A stretch of DNA of 38,419 nt from JBQTKD01 sp052389435 (lineage in GTDB: Bacteria > Actinomycetota > Actinomycetes > Sporichthyales > Sporichthyaceae), in assembly GCA_052389435.1 (NCBI GenBank), contig JBQTIB010000020.1, positions 1 to 38,419 of the forward strand. The letters run 5' to 3'. Shown one piece after another: positions 1 to 6,716 of this stretch. Under the pieces are notes generated by a model, which worked only from the letters and a program-made list of their open reading frames with translations, ran no database searches and was not told where the DNA came from. Each line of letters begins with the position of its first letter. Position 1 is the first letter of the stretch. The position numbers and the translations under genes are program-made.

Positions 1-193
1 GCGCGACGTGCGACACGGCGATCCCGGTCCGGGCCTGCTGGTGGGCCAGCTGGCGGTACTCCGCGTGCATGAACGACACCGCGTCGTGCCCGCACAGGTC
101 CTCCGGGGAGATCGCCCCGAGCACGGCGCTGAGCTCGGGACCCGGCGTCAACGACGCCAGGTAGTCCTCGAGCCGCAGCGGTCCGTATTCCAT
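1..193 (-). CDS. DUF222 / 13E12-type (HNH endonuclease family) protein, N-terminal fragment
   Basis: Only the first 64 codons are inside the window; the gene runs off the left edge. Reading from ATG at 193, the product begins MEYGPLRLEDYLASLTPG and continues with LCGHDAVSFMHAEYRQLAHQ, then QARTGIAVSHVA. The pattern of a short Asp/Gly loop followed by a helix with Ala/Arg/Leu and a Gln-Ala pair is typical of the N-terminal DUF222 domain, which in actinobacteria usually precedes an HNH nuclease domain. The nuclease half is not visible, so the family call rests on this segment and on the LexA-type promoter, which is known for 13E12-family genes in Mycobacterium tuberculosis. The start is supported by a TACAAT box five bases upstream, which suggests a leaderless message. 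Function in the cell is unknown for the family. Confidence 0.6.
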   Translation of the reverse strand, partial: MEYGPLRLEDYLASLTPGPELSAVLGAISPEDLCGHDAVSFMHAEYRQLAHQQARTGIAVSHVA

Positions 194-198
194 GCCTG

Positions 199-204
199 AT
201 TGTA
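199..204 (-). promoter_or_regulatory. -10 box TACAAT of a probably leaderless promoter
   Basis: On the minus strand TACAAT is followed by only CAGGC before the ATG at 193. A start of transcription 6-7 bases after the box would coincide with the start codon, so the message is probably leaderless. No good -35 hexamer is seen; the -35 position falls inside the LexA-type boxes. Confidence 0.5.
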
Positions 205-223
205 AATCAAATCAGTAGGAATA

Positions 224-251
224 TCGAGCATGTGTTCGAACATCTGCTCGA
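224..251. promoter_or_regulatory. Two overlapping LexA (SOS) boxes
   Basis: TCGAGC-ATGT-GTTCGA (224-239) and TCGAAC-ATCT-GCTCGA (236-251) each match the actinobacterial SOS box TCGAAC-N4-GTTCGA with one mismatch, and share four bases. Together they form a larger inverted repeat centred on TGTTCGAACA (233-242). They cover the -35 position of the DUF222 gene, where bound LexA would block transcription. Binding is inferred from the match. Confidence 0.65.
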
Positions 252-330
252 ACTCGACCGAGCCTTGAACCCGAATCTCGAACCCGCTGCGCGAACCCGC
301 ACCCGACCTCCAACGTCGTCCCGGGCCGAC

Positions 331-744
331 ACCCGACGTCGGCAACGCCGACAACGACGGGTACCTCGTCGCACCCCGCACCGGACCAACGGACGGTGGG
401 GAGTACCGCAACCCGAGACCACGGCGACCACGTCGCCAAAGATCCCCGACCATGCGAGCCGGCAACCCGCGGACACCCCCGACGTCGACAACGCCGACCA
501 CGACGGGCACCTCGTCGCACGCCGCACCGGACGAACGGACGGCGGGGAGTACCGCAACCCGAGACCGCGGCGACCACGTCGTCCAAAGATCCCAGACCAT
601 GCGAGCCGGCCAACCCGCAGAACCCCGACGTCGGCAACGCCGACCACGACGGGCACCTCGTCGCACCCCGCACCCGACCAACGGACGGTGGGGAGTACCG
701 CAACCCGAGACCACGCCGACCACCTCGCCCGAAGATCCCCGAGC
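331..744. repeat. 146-bp tandem repeat, about three imperfect copies
   Basis: The landmark GACGTCG followed by CAACGCCGAC starts at 335, 481 and 627 (GACGTCGGCAACG in copies 1 and 3, GACGTCGACAACG in copy 2), so the period is 146 bp. Each copy also carries ACCTCGTCGCAC, GGGGAGTACCGCAACCCGAG and, in degraded form in the third copy, AAGATCCC. Because 146 is not a multiple of three, the same repeat is read in three different frames on each strand, so the array is not a protein repeat. The long open frames across it are a by-product of GC content. The array lies between the DUF222 promoter and the next plus-strand gene; no other gene is seen here. Confidence 0.8.
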
Positions 745-834
745 GCGCCGAGGCCGTCCCACCCGACGGCTTGCAGTGCCCGCAGCCGAGGTGGGACCTT
801 GTGGCGTCGTTGGATCGGTAGCGAGGAGGTCGAG

Positions 835-1380
835 TTGGGCGCAGAGGTCGAGGCCGTCGACGAGCTCGACCACGCGCTCGACGCGCTGTTCGCCGGCTAC
901 GTCCGAGACCTGGACTGGCCCGACTGGGGGCGCCCGGTCGAGAAGTACGAGTGCTACGAGTCCCTCGACGAGCTGTACTTCCTCGACCACCTGCCGATGG
1001 CGGAGCAGAACCGCCGGCTTCTGGCGGCCGGGATTCGGCTGCTGGGGGAGGCGGAACGGGCCGCGCCACCGCCGAACCCGAAGTGCGTCCGGGTCCTCGG
1101 GGTCTTCGACTGGATCGTGCTCGACGACAGTGGGCGCTACGCCTGCAACCACGGCACGGACGAGCTGATCACCCCGTACCTCTGGTGCGGCGACTTCGCC
1201 GCGAAGGGGATGGAGCACTTCCGCTTTCTGTCTCCGGGATCGAGCGCTGCGACGTTCGTGCTGCCCACCGCGGACGCGGCCGGCCTTGCGGTGCGGCAGT
1301 CGGAGGCCTACCAGGACGACGGCTGCCCGCAGTGGGTGTACGTGGGAACACCGTCGGCCTTCGGCGTCGCCACGACCTGA
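835..1380 (+). CDS. Hypothetical protein, 181 aa
   Basis: I do not recognise the family. TTG at 835 is chosen as the start because a perfect AGGAGG-type ribosome site (GAGGAGGT) lies five bases before it. The open frame reaches further upstream, but that part only crosses the 146-bp repeats. The product is acidic and aromatic at its N-terminus (Asp/Trp/Tyr-rich near residues 20-50), with no signal peptide or membrane segment. Five cysteines are spread along the chain, including motifs KCVRV, YACNH, LWCGDF and DDGCPQW in the second half. It looks like a small soluble cytoplasmic protein. It converges on the acetoacetyl-CoA synthetase gene with four bases between stop codons. An internal start is possible. 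Confidence 0.55.
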   Translation: MGAEVEAVDELDHALDALFAGYVRDLDWPDWGRPVEKYECYESLDELYFLDHLPMAEQNRRLLAAGIRLLGEAERAAPPPNPKCVRVLGVFDWIVLDDSGRYACNHGTDELITPYLWCGDFAAKGMEHFRFLSPGSSAATFVLPTADAAGLAVRQSEAYQDDGCPQWVYVGTPSAFGVATT

Positions 1381-1384
1381 GGCC

Positions 1385-3355
1385 TCAGCCGTTGGCCAGC
1401 CGCTCCGCCGCGAACTCGGCGTACCAGCGCAGGGTCTCTGGGGAGTCGACCGCGGCGATGTTCGCGGCCTTCTCCAACGGCGTGCCGGTGAGCAGCTTCT
1501 TGATCGGCACCTCGAGGCGCTTGCCGGTCAGGGTGTGCGGAACCGCGGGGCATTCGACGATCTCATCCGGAACGTGACGAGGCGTCAGACGACTGCGGAG
1601 CGTCGCGACGATCTTCGCCTTCAGGGCGTCGTCCACCGCGTGGCCGAGGGCCGGCGCCACGAAGAGTCCGAGCCAGTAGCCGTCCTCGGGCAGGTCGATG
1701 CCGACGACGAGGCACTCGGAGATCTCGGGCATCGTCTCGAGCACGTCGTAGAAGTCGCTGCTGCCCAGGCGCACGCCCTGGCGGTTCAGGGTCGCGTCCG
1801 ACCGGCCGTGGACGACGACGGTGTGGTCGGGGTGCACCGTCACCCAGTCCCCGTGGCGCCAGACGCCGGGCCAGGTGTCGAAGTAGGACTCCGCGTAGCG
1901 GACGCCGTCGGGGTCGTTCCACATGAACAGCGGCATGGACGGCATCGGCTCGGTGATCACCAGTTCGCCGACGGTGCCGAGCACGGGCTTGCCGTCGTCG
2001 TCCCAGGCGGCCGTGGCGACGCCGCCCAGCGACCCGGAGATCCGGCCGGCGAACACCGGCGACAGGTCGTTGCCGCCGACGAATCCGGTGGCGACGTCGG
2101 TGCCGCCACTGGTGGAGTCCAGTCGCACCTCCGGGCTGATCTCCTCCATCACGAACCGGTACCCGTCGGTGGGCAGAGCGGAGCCGGACACCATCAGGGT
2201 CCGCAGATTCGACAGGTCGTACAGCGAGCGCGGAGAGATCCCCGCGTTCTGCGTCGCGGTGACCAGGGCGGCGCCGAGGAACATGACCTGAGATCGGGTA
2301 CGGGCCGCGCACTCCCAGACCGAGCCCATGTCGGGGTAGCCGGGGCTGCCCTCGTAGAACACGACGCTCGCACCGCGGGTGAGTGCGGAGACCAGCATGT
2401 TCCAGAGCACCCAGCCGGTGGAGGTGTAGGTGAAGCACCGCTCCTCGGGCCGCAGGCCCGCGTAGAGCCCGGCCCACTTCAGGTTCTCCAGCAGCACGCC
2501 GCCGTGTCCGTGAACCAGGCCCTTCGGCAGGCCGGTGGTGCCGGAGGTGAACAGCACCCACAGCGGGTGGGAGAAGTCGACCTGCTCGAACTCCAGCGGG
2601 GCGTCGGTGGCCAGCAGGTCGGCCCACGGAACCGATCCGTCGGGACCGGGTTCGTCGAACGCGTAGGGAACGTGGACAAACTGACGGAGCGTCGGAAGAT
2701 TTGCGCGGAGCTGCTCGACGACGTCACGGCGGTCCACGTCCTTGCCGTTCCAGTGGTAGCCGTCGGCGGCGATCAGCAGCGTCGGTTCGAGTTGGGCGAG
2801 GCGGCCGATCGTCCCCTCTGCGCCGAAGTCCGGCGAGCAGCAGGCCCACACCGCGCCGATCGACGCGGTGGCCAGGCACCCGATCAAGGCGTGCTCGGTG
2901 TTCGGCAGATAGGCCGCCACGCGGTCGCCGGGGCAGACTCCGGCCCGGCGCAGCCAACCCGCCGCCGCGGCCACCGAGCGGCGCAGCGACGCCCAGGTCA
3001 CCTCGCGCGCCGGTGCTCCGCCCTCCTGCACGCAGAGCACTGCAACCTCGTCGTCGGCCCCGGTGCGCAGGATGTGCTGGGCCCAGTTCAGCCGCCCGCC
3101 CACGAACCACCGGGTGGCGGGCATCGGGTCCGCGGTCCGGACCTGCGTCCACGGGGTGGAGAACTCGACCTCGAAGTAGTCGACGATCGACACCCAGAAG
3201 GCGTCGACGTTCTCGATCGACCAGGCCCAGAAGGTGTCGTGATCGTGAAACGTCCTGCCCTCGCGCTTCTCCAGCCAGTCGAGATAGGCGCGCAGAGCCG
3301 ACCCCTTGGCTCGCTCGGGCGACGGACTCCAGATCGGTTCGCTCATGACAGCCAT
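1385..3355 (-). CDS. aacS: Acetoacetyl-CoA synthetase (acetoacetate-CoA ligase)
   Basis: A 656-residue ANL-superfamily enzyme that activates acetoacetate to acetoacetyl-CoA with ATP, in the cytoplasm. The N-terminal extension (WAWSIENVDAFWVSIVDYF) and the overall length, close to 650, are those of acetoacetate-CoA ligases rather than acetyl-CoA synthetases. The P-loop core LFTSGTTGLPKGLVH is near residues 270-285, the adenylate motif STSGGTD near 410, the hinge HGDW...HGRSDATLNRQG near 490-515, and the catalytic lysine segment LTGKRLEVPIKK near 615. Two ATG codons, 3355 and 3346, are possible starts; neither has a strong ribosome site. It lies 25 bp downstream of the DUF218 gene and, after that, the KPCC-like gene, whose expected product is acetoacetate. 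This makes AacS a logical last step. Confidence 0.85.
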   Translation of the reverse strand: MAVMSEPIWSPSPERAKGSALRAYLDWLEKREGRTFHDHDTFWAWSIENVDAFWVSIVDYFEVEFSTPWTQVRTADPMPATRWFVGGRLNWAQHILRTGADDEVAVLCVQEGGAPAREVTWASLRRSVAAAAGWLRRAGVCPGDRVAAYLPNTEHALIGCLATASIGAVWACCSPDFGAEGTIGRLAQLEPTLLIAADGYHWNGKDVDRRDVVEQLRANLPTLRQFVHVPYAFDEPGPDGSVPWADLLATDAPLEFEQVDFSHPLWVLFTSGTTGLPKGLVHGHGGVLLENLKWAGLYAGLRPEERCFTYTSTGWVLWNMLVSALTRGASVVFYEGSPGYPDMGSVWECAARTRSQVMFLGAALVTATQNAGISPRSLYDLSNLRTLMVSGSALPTDGYRFVMEEISPEVRLDSTSGGTDVATGFVGGNDLSPVFAGRISGSLGGVATAAWDDDGKPVLGTVGELVITEPMPSMPLFMWNDPDGVRYAESYFDTWPGVWRHGDWVTVHPDHTVVVHGRSDATLNRQGVRLGSSDFYDVLETMPEISECLVVGIDLPEDGYWLGLFVAPALGHAVDDALKAKIVATLRSRLTPRHVPDEIVECPAVPHTLTGKRLEVPIKKLLTGTPLEKAANIAAVDSPETLRWYAEFAAERLANG

Positions 3356-3361
3356 TCTATG

Positions 3362-3383
3362 TAACCCTGCATAACGCGGGTTA
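3362..3383. promoter_or_regulatory. Inverted repeat TAACCC-N10-GGGTTA before aacS
   Basis: Six-base arms (3362-3367 and 3378-3383) flank ten bases. The right arm contains the stop codon of the upstream DUF218 gene, and the repeat sits seven bases before the first possible aacS start. It could be an operator or an mRNA hairpin near the aacS start; neither is proven. Confidence 0.3.
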
Positions 3384-4079
3384 GACCGGGATCTGCTCTC
3401 CGAGCACGGTGCGCTCGCCTCGAACGTAGAGGTTGAACGTAGCCTTCGCGCGGGCGAGTACCTCGCGCAGCGCCTGGCCCCTGCGGACCTCCGGGAACCG
3501 CGTGAGCGCCGGGCCGTCGCTGCTGAAGCCGACGGCGTCGACGCCGAGGTGGCGGCAGGTGTAGATCGCGCGCGGCAGGTGCGCCGACTCCGAGATCAGC
3601 ACCGCCCGGTCGAGGCCGAAGACCCGGTGCGCGCGGTCGCAGGTCTCGTAGGTGCTGCGCCCGGCCTTGTCCTCCTGGATCAGCGCGGGCGAGACGCCCT
3701 TGCGGATCAGGTAGTCGCGCATCGCCGCCGGTTCGTCGTAGTTCTGGAATCGGTTGTCGCCGGAGACGACGAGCTTGCGGACCTTCCCGGCCGCCAGCAG
3801 CCTGACGCCGGCGTCGAGACGGTCGGCGATCAGCGGCTTCGGCTGCCCTTGAACAATCCCGCCGCCGAAGACGATGCCGACGAGGTCGCCGTTGGCCGGC
3901 ATGCCGTCCAGGGCCTCGATGTGGCTGGAGTTGCGCCCCACCCACCAATAGTTCGCCGCCACCGCGGCCGGCGGAAAGGCCAGCCCGCCGACGACGAGCA
4001 GTGCGAGCAGCCGCCAACGCCGGGCGAGCAGCGCCGCGAATCGTGCGGGGCGTCCGCTCAAGGGTGAGCTATGGGTCAC
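3381..4079 (-). CDS. DUF218 / SanA-YdcF family membrane-anchored protein
   Basis: A 232-residue protein with one hydrophobic N-terminal segment (about residues 23-43, LLALLVVGGLAFPPAAVAAN), followed by an extracytoplasmic DUF218 domain. Family features visible are VGIVFGGGI near 67-75, RLDAGVRLLAAGKVRKLVVSG near 87-107, the Asn/Tyr-containing segment NRFQNYDEPAAMRDYLI, and STYETCDRA near 142-150, matching the SanA/YdcF core. SanA-type proteins are linked to envelope integrity; the precise reaction is unknown. The only good start is GTG at 4079, which lies inside the first copy of a structured repeat, so the first ten residues (VTHSSPLSGR) are encoded by the repeat. It sits between the KPCC-like gene and aacS in the same direction, so co-transcription is possible without implying a catabolic role. 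Confidence 0.75.
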   Translation of the reverse strand: MTHSSPLSGRPARFAALLARRWRLLALLVVGGLAFPPAAVAANYWWVGRNSSHIEALDGMPANGDLVGIVFGGGIVQGQPKPLIADRLDAGVRLLAAGKVRKLVVSGDNRFQNYDEPAAMRDYLIRKGVSPALIQEDKAGRSTYETCDRAHRVFGLDRAVLISESAHLPRAIYTCRHLGVDAVGFSSDGPALTRFPEVRRGQALREVLARAKATFNLYVRGERTVLGEQIPV

Positions 4080-4164
4080 GGTCGAGCGGACACCTCGCCT
4101 CGGGCCCCGCCGCTACCGCAGGGCGTCCGTTCAAGTGTGAGCTATGGGTCACGGATGAGCGGAC
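4051..4164. repeat. Two copies of a hairpin-forming repeat, 73 bp apart
   Basis: The unit runs from CGTCCG(C/T)TCAAG to GAGCGGAC. Copy 1 has arms GTCCGCTC (4052-4059) and GAGCGGAC (4084-4091), an exact inverted pair. Copy 2 has GTCCGTTC (4125-4132) and GAGCGGAC (4157-4164), with one mismatch. Inside each, GTGA and TCAC can form a second short stem around GCTATGGG, which is identical in both copies. The copies lie between the stop of the KPCC-like gene and the DUF218 gene, and copy 1 overlaps the DUF218 start. They resemble REP/MITE-like intergenic elements or an mRNA processing site. Confidence 0.7.
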
Positions 4165-4184
4165 GCCTCGCGGAAAAGGTCGGC

Positions 4185-5774
4185 CTACAGGTCGCGCAGC
4201 GCGCCGCCGACGCGCAGGCGGTGCAGCTGCGGGTAGCCCTCGTTGAGGAAAAGCTCGTTGACGTCCGCCATCTGGTCGGCGGTGAAGCCGCCCGGCATCC
4301 GCATCAGGTAGTCCAGGTACTGGAAGGCGTTGCGCACGCCGAAGGCGACGAACTGCAGCCCGAGGATCTTGCGGGAGTCCCCGTCGATCACGGACTTGAG
4401 CAGCCCGGCCTCGCCCATGCCCTCCAGACCGAAGAACATCGAGCCGTCGCCGATCGGCAGCGCGCAGTCCTTGCGGTCCACGCCGTCCGGCGGGAGCTTG
4501 ATGCACACGACGTTGCTGTACTTCTCGCGGGCCTCGGCCTCTGACATTCCGGTCCAGACGACCTCGTAGGTCGAGTGCAGGAAGTCCGGGTAGTCCTCGA
4601 AGGTGTACTCGACGTGCTCGCCCATGATGTTGCGGGCGGCGGTGACACCGGACTTGCGGGCTTTGAACATCTCGCGCGGGCCGGGGATCATGTCGCCGCA
4701 CGCGTAGACGCCGGGGACCGAGGTCTGCATCGTCGAGTCGACAATGAAGTGGCCCTTGTCGTCGGTCTCGAGTCCCAGGTGCTCGAACTGCTCCGAGAGC
4801 GGGCGCTCGCCGGTGCCGAGGAAGACCATGTCGCAGTCGACCGTGAACTCTTCCTTGGTCTTCATGTTCCGGTAGGTGACGCTCTCGACCTTGTCGGTGC
4901 CGTTGATCGACACCGGCTCCATGCCGTCGAAGATGTCGATGCCGCGACGCTTCATCGCGTCCTCGACCCACAGGCGCATGTCCTCGTCGACGTGGATCAG
5001 GCCGGCGGTGCGCATCAGCTGACTGCGCGTCAGGATCGTGGTCTGGCAGCCGGTCGCCTGGAAGAACGAGCCGTACTCGATGGCGGTCTTGCCGCCGCCG
5101 ATGACCACGCACCTGTTGGGCTCGAAGTCCAGCCACTCGGGGTCGAGCATGGAGTGGAAGTTGACGACGCCCTTGAGGCCCGTACCCGGCACGTCCGGCG
5201 GAGTCGGGCGGGCGCCGATGGACAGCACCAGGTTCTTGCACTTGTACGTGCGGCCGGCGACCTCGACGGTGTTCTTGTCGATCACCGTGGCGGGGGCGTT
5301 GAGGACGTACTCCATGCCCAGCTGTTCCTTGGACTGGAAGTTCATGATCCCGTGCGCGGAGCCGCGGGACTTCAGGAAGCCGTCGCGGATCTCCAGGATC
5401 GACGCGCGCTTCTTGACGTTCTCGAAGTCCTCGCACCAGTACTTGTTGCTCATCAGGCGCGCGTAGTCGAGCATGCGCGCAGCCTCGGAGAAGACGTGGT
5501 GGGGCACGCAGGCCTCGTGCGGGCAGGAGCCGCCGAGGAAGGGCCACTTGTCGATGACGAGCTGACGGCCGCCGCGGGCGCGCAGGAACGCGGAGCCGAA
5601 CCGGCCGGCCGCGCCGCCGCCGATGAAGATCGCGTCGTACTCGCGGTCGTCGACCTCCGGGGGAGCGACGTTCCAGATGGGCCCCAGCTCGGGGTCCTCC
5701 ATGTAGGTGTCGACCAGCGCGCCCCACTCGGCCAGCGGAATGAACTCGCCCCAGATGTTGCGGCCTTCGGTCAC
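4185..5774 (-). CDS. 2-ketopropyl-coenzyme M oxidoreductase/carboxylase (KPCC)-like flavoenzyme
   Basis: 529 residues, close to the 523 of Xanthobacter KPCC, a disulfide oxidoreductase that cleaves 2-ketopropyl-CoM with NADPH and carboxylates the product to acetoacetate. Colinear with the recalled Xanthobacter enzyme: FAD loop IGGGAAGRFGS (51-61), redox cysteines C84 and C89 in GGSCPHEACVPHH, HGIM (141-144), NADPH loop GGGKTAIEYG and EMFKARKSG (369-376). Residues matching KPCC active-site positions are R58 (R56), H86 (H84), H141 (H137), M144 (M140), R373 (R365) and F509 (F501). R56 and R365 bind the CoM sulfonate in KPCC. The counterpart of H506 appears to be Y514, with a one-residue gap nearby. 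GTG at 5774 follows GAGGAGATCGCC. A different thioether substrate is possible; mercuric reductase or lipoamide dehydrogenase is unlikely because F509 replaces their catalytic His. Confidence 0.72.
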   Translation of the reverse strand: MTEGRNIWGEFIPLAEWGALVDTYMEDPELGPIWNVAPPEVDDREYDAIFIGGGAAGRFGSAFLRARGGRQLVIDKWPFLGGSCPHEACVPHHVFSEAARMLDYARLMSNKYWCEDFENVKKRASILEIRDGFLKSRGSAHGIMNFQSKEQLGMEYVLNAPATVIDKNTVEVAGRTYKCKNLVLSIGARPTPPDVPGTGLKGVVNFHSMLDPEWLDFEPNRCVVIGGGKTAIEYGSFFQATGCQTTILTRSQLMRTAGLIHVDEDMRLWVEDAMKRRGIDIFDGMEPVSINGTDKVESVTYRNMKTKEEFTVDCDMVFLGTGERPLSEQFEHLGLETDDKGHFIVDSTMQTSVPGVYACGDMIPGPREMFKARKSGVTAARNIMGEHVEYTFEDYPDFLHSTYEVVWTGMSEAEAREKYSNVVCIKLPPDGVDRKDCALPIGDGSMFFGLEGMGEAGLLKSVIDGDSRKILGLQFVAFGVRNAFQYLDYLMRMPGGFTADQMADVNELFLNEGYPQLHRLRVGGALRDL

Positions 5775-5839
5775 GGCGATCTCCTCGGTGAGTTCGGGTC
5801 TCCGGCCACGGTACGAGCACAGCGGGCCTCTGTCTACCC

Positions 5840-5873
5840 TCGTTCGAAATTTCGACCGTCGTTCGAAAGAACG
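5840..5873. promoter_or_regulatory. Operator-like repeats before the KPCC-like gene
   Basis: TCGTTCGAAA occurs twice, at 5840-5849 and 5859-5868, 19 bp apart. The first overlaps a perfect palindrome TCGAAATTTCGA (5844-5855); the second overlaps CGTTC-GAAA-GAACG (5860-5873). The region lies 66-100 bases upstream of the KPCC-like start, just upstream of a weak minus-strand -10 candidate, TAGACA (5836-5831). This arrangement fits a repressor site, most simply for the TetR protein encoded next door. The same 10-mer occurs before the carboxylase genes at 16528-16537. Confidence 0.5.
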
Positions 5874-5908
5874 GATGACTGTGGCGGCTGTCAGCCCCCA
5901 CAGTCATC
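5874..5908 (-). terminator. Long hairpin between the TetR and KPCC-like genes
   Basis: An 11-bp perfect stem, GATGACTGTGG (5874-5884) with CCACAGTCATC (5898-5908), encloses a smaller GGCT-GTC-AGCC hairpin. It lies 25 bases past the TetR stop codon on the minus strand. There is no immediate U-run, so it may be a terminator, an attenuator or part of the operator region. Confidence 0.4.
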
Positions 5909-5932
5909 TTTCGAGGGCTTGAACCGCAGGAT

Positions 5933-6538
5933 TTACGGTCGCAGGCCGGCGATCAGGTAGCCGGCGACCTCTTCGCCGATGTCCTGTGGAGTGCGGCGGT
6001 GGCCGGGGGACCAGATAGCGGTGACGTTGTTCAGCGCGAGCATGAACGTCCAACTGAAGACGTCCTCGTCGACCTCGCGGAAGATGCCCGCCGCGACGCC
6101 CTCGCGGAGCGGGTCGAGGACGAGGCGGCGGTAGCGGCCGTCGGTGTTGGCCAGGGACGCGGCGCGCTCGCGCAGGTCGCCGTGAATTGCGATCAGGCGG
6201 CCGCCGGGGTTCGCGCACACGATCTCGGCGTGGCTGCGGGCCAACGCCCGTAGGCGGGTGGCCGGGTCGGCGTCGGCGGGAACCTGCGCGTAGCGCTCGG
6301 CGATCTCGTCGAGCACGTTGGTCATGATGCTCGCGAGCAGTTCTTCCTTGCTCTTCACGTAGTAGTACAGGCTCGTCTTGGACAGCCCGACGCGTTCGCC
6401 GATCGCCTCGAGGGTCGCCGGGCCGTACCCGACTTCGCTGAAGACCTCCGCCGCGGCGTCCAAGATCTGGGCACGACGGACCTCGGTGCGCCGGGTCCGT
6501 CTGGCGGCGCGCAGATCGCCGGTGTCCTCCAGGGTCAC
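5933..6538 (-). CDS. TetR-family transcriptional regulator
   Basis: About 201 residues from GTG at 6538. The N-terminal helix-turn-helix is clear: RAQILDAAAEVFSEVGYGPA, then ATLEAIGERVGLSKTSLYYY, then VKSKEELLASI (about residues 19-70). The rest is the variable ligand-binding domain, ending in a helix with IGEEVAGYLIAGL. There is no obvious ribosome site; a TAGTGT box at 6549-6544 would allow a leaderless message starting near the GTG. The gene is divergent from the monooxygenase operon and upstream of the KPCC-like gene, separated from it by palindromes. It is therefore the likely local repressor of one or both units. The inducer is unknown but could be an alkene, epoxide or pathway intermediate. 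Longer upstream starts would add a Cys/Ser-rich tail unlike TetR proteins. Confidence 0.85.
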   Translation of the reverse strand: MTLEDTGDLRAARRTRRTEVRRAQILDAAAEVFSEVGYGPATLEAIGERVGLSKTSLYYYVKSKEELLASIMTNVLDEIAERYAQVPADADPATRLRALARSHAEIVCANPGGRLIAIHGDLRERAASLANTDGRYRRLVLDPLREGVAAGIFREVDEDVFSWTFMLALNNVTAIWSPGHRRTPQDIGEEVAGYLIAGLRP

Positions 6539-6716
6539 GCCGGCGACACTACGCGCGCCGACGATGTGCCGATGCACTCCCTCGCGGTGTGGATCCGGTG
6601 TCGCACGGCCCGGCACCGTGGCGATGTACGGGGCGGCAATCCTGTCTTCGGGGACGGGGCCGCTCGCGAAGCCTGCGCAGAAGGATGTGTGGCACCGCTC
6701 ACTCCCGGAGGCACCA
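6539..6716. other. Intergenic region between tetR and the monooxygenase operon
   Basis: 178 bp hold the divergent promoters. Apart from the minus-strand TAGTGT box I see no convincing -35/-10 pair and no sigma-54 (GGCAC-N5-TTGC) site. A short palindrome GTGC-CGAT-GCAC near 6566-6577 and a strong ribosome site GGAGG at 6707-6711 are the only recognisable elements. Confidence 0.4.

Noticed and set aside
232..834. Extension of the 181-aa protein upstream to GTG 232
   Set aside because: This part only crosses the 146-bp repeats, reads each copy in a different frame and overlaps the LexA boxes; the AGGAGG site at 825 marks the real start.
5840..5873. LexA box before the KPCC-like gene
   Set aside because: The halves TCGAAC and GTCGAA do not form the required TCGAAC-N4-GTTCGA symmetry; a TetR-type operator is more likely.
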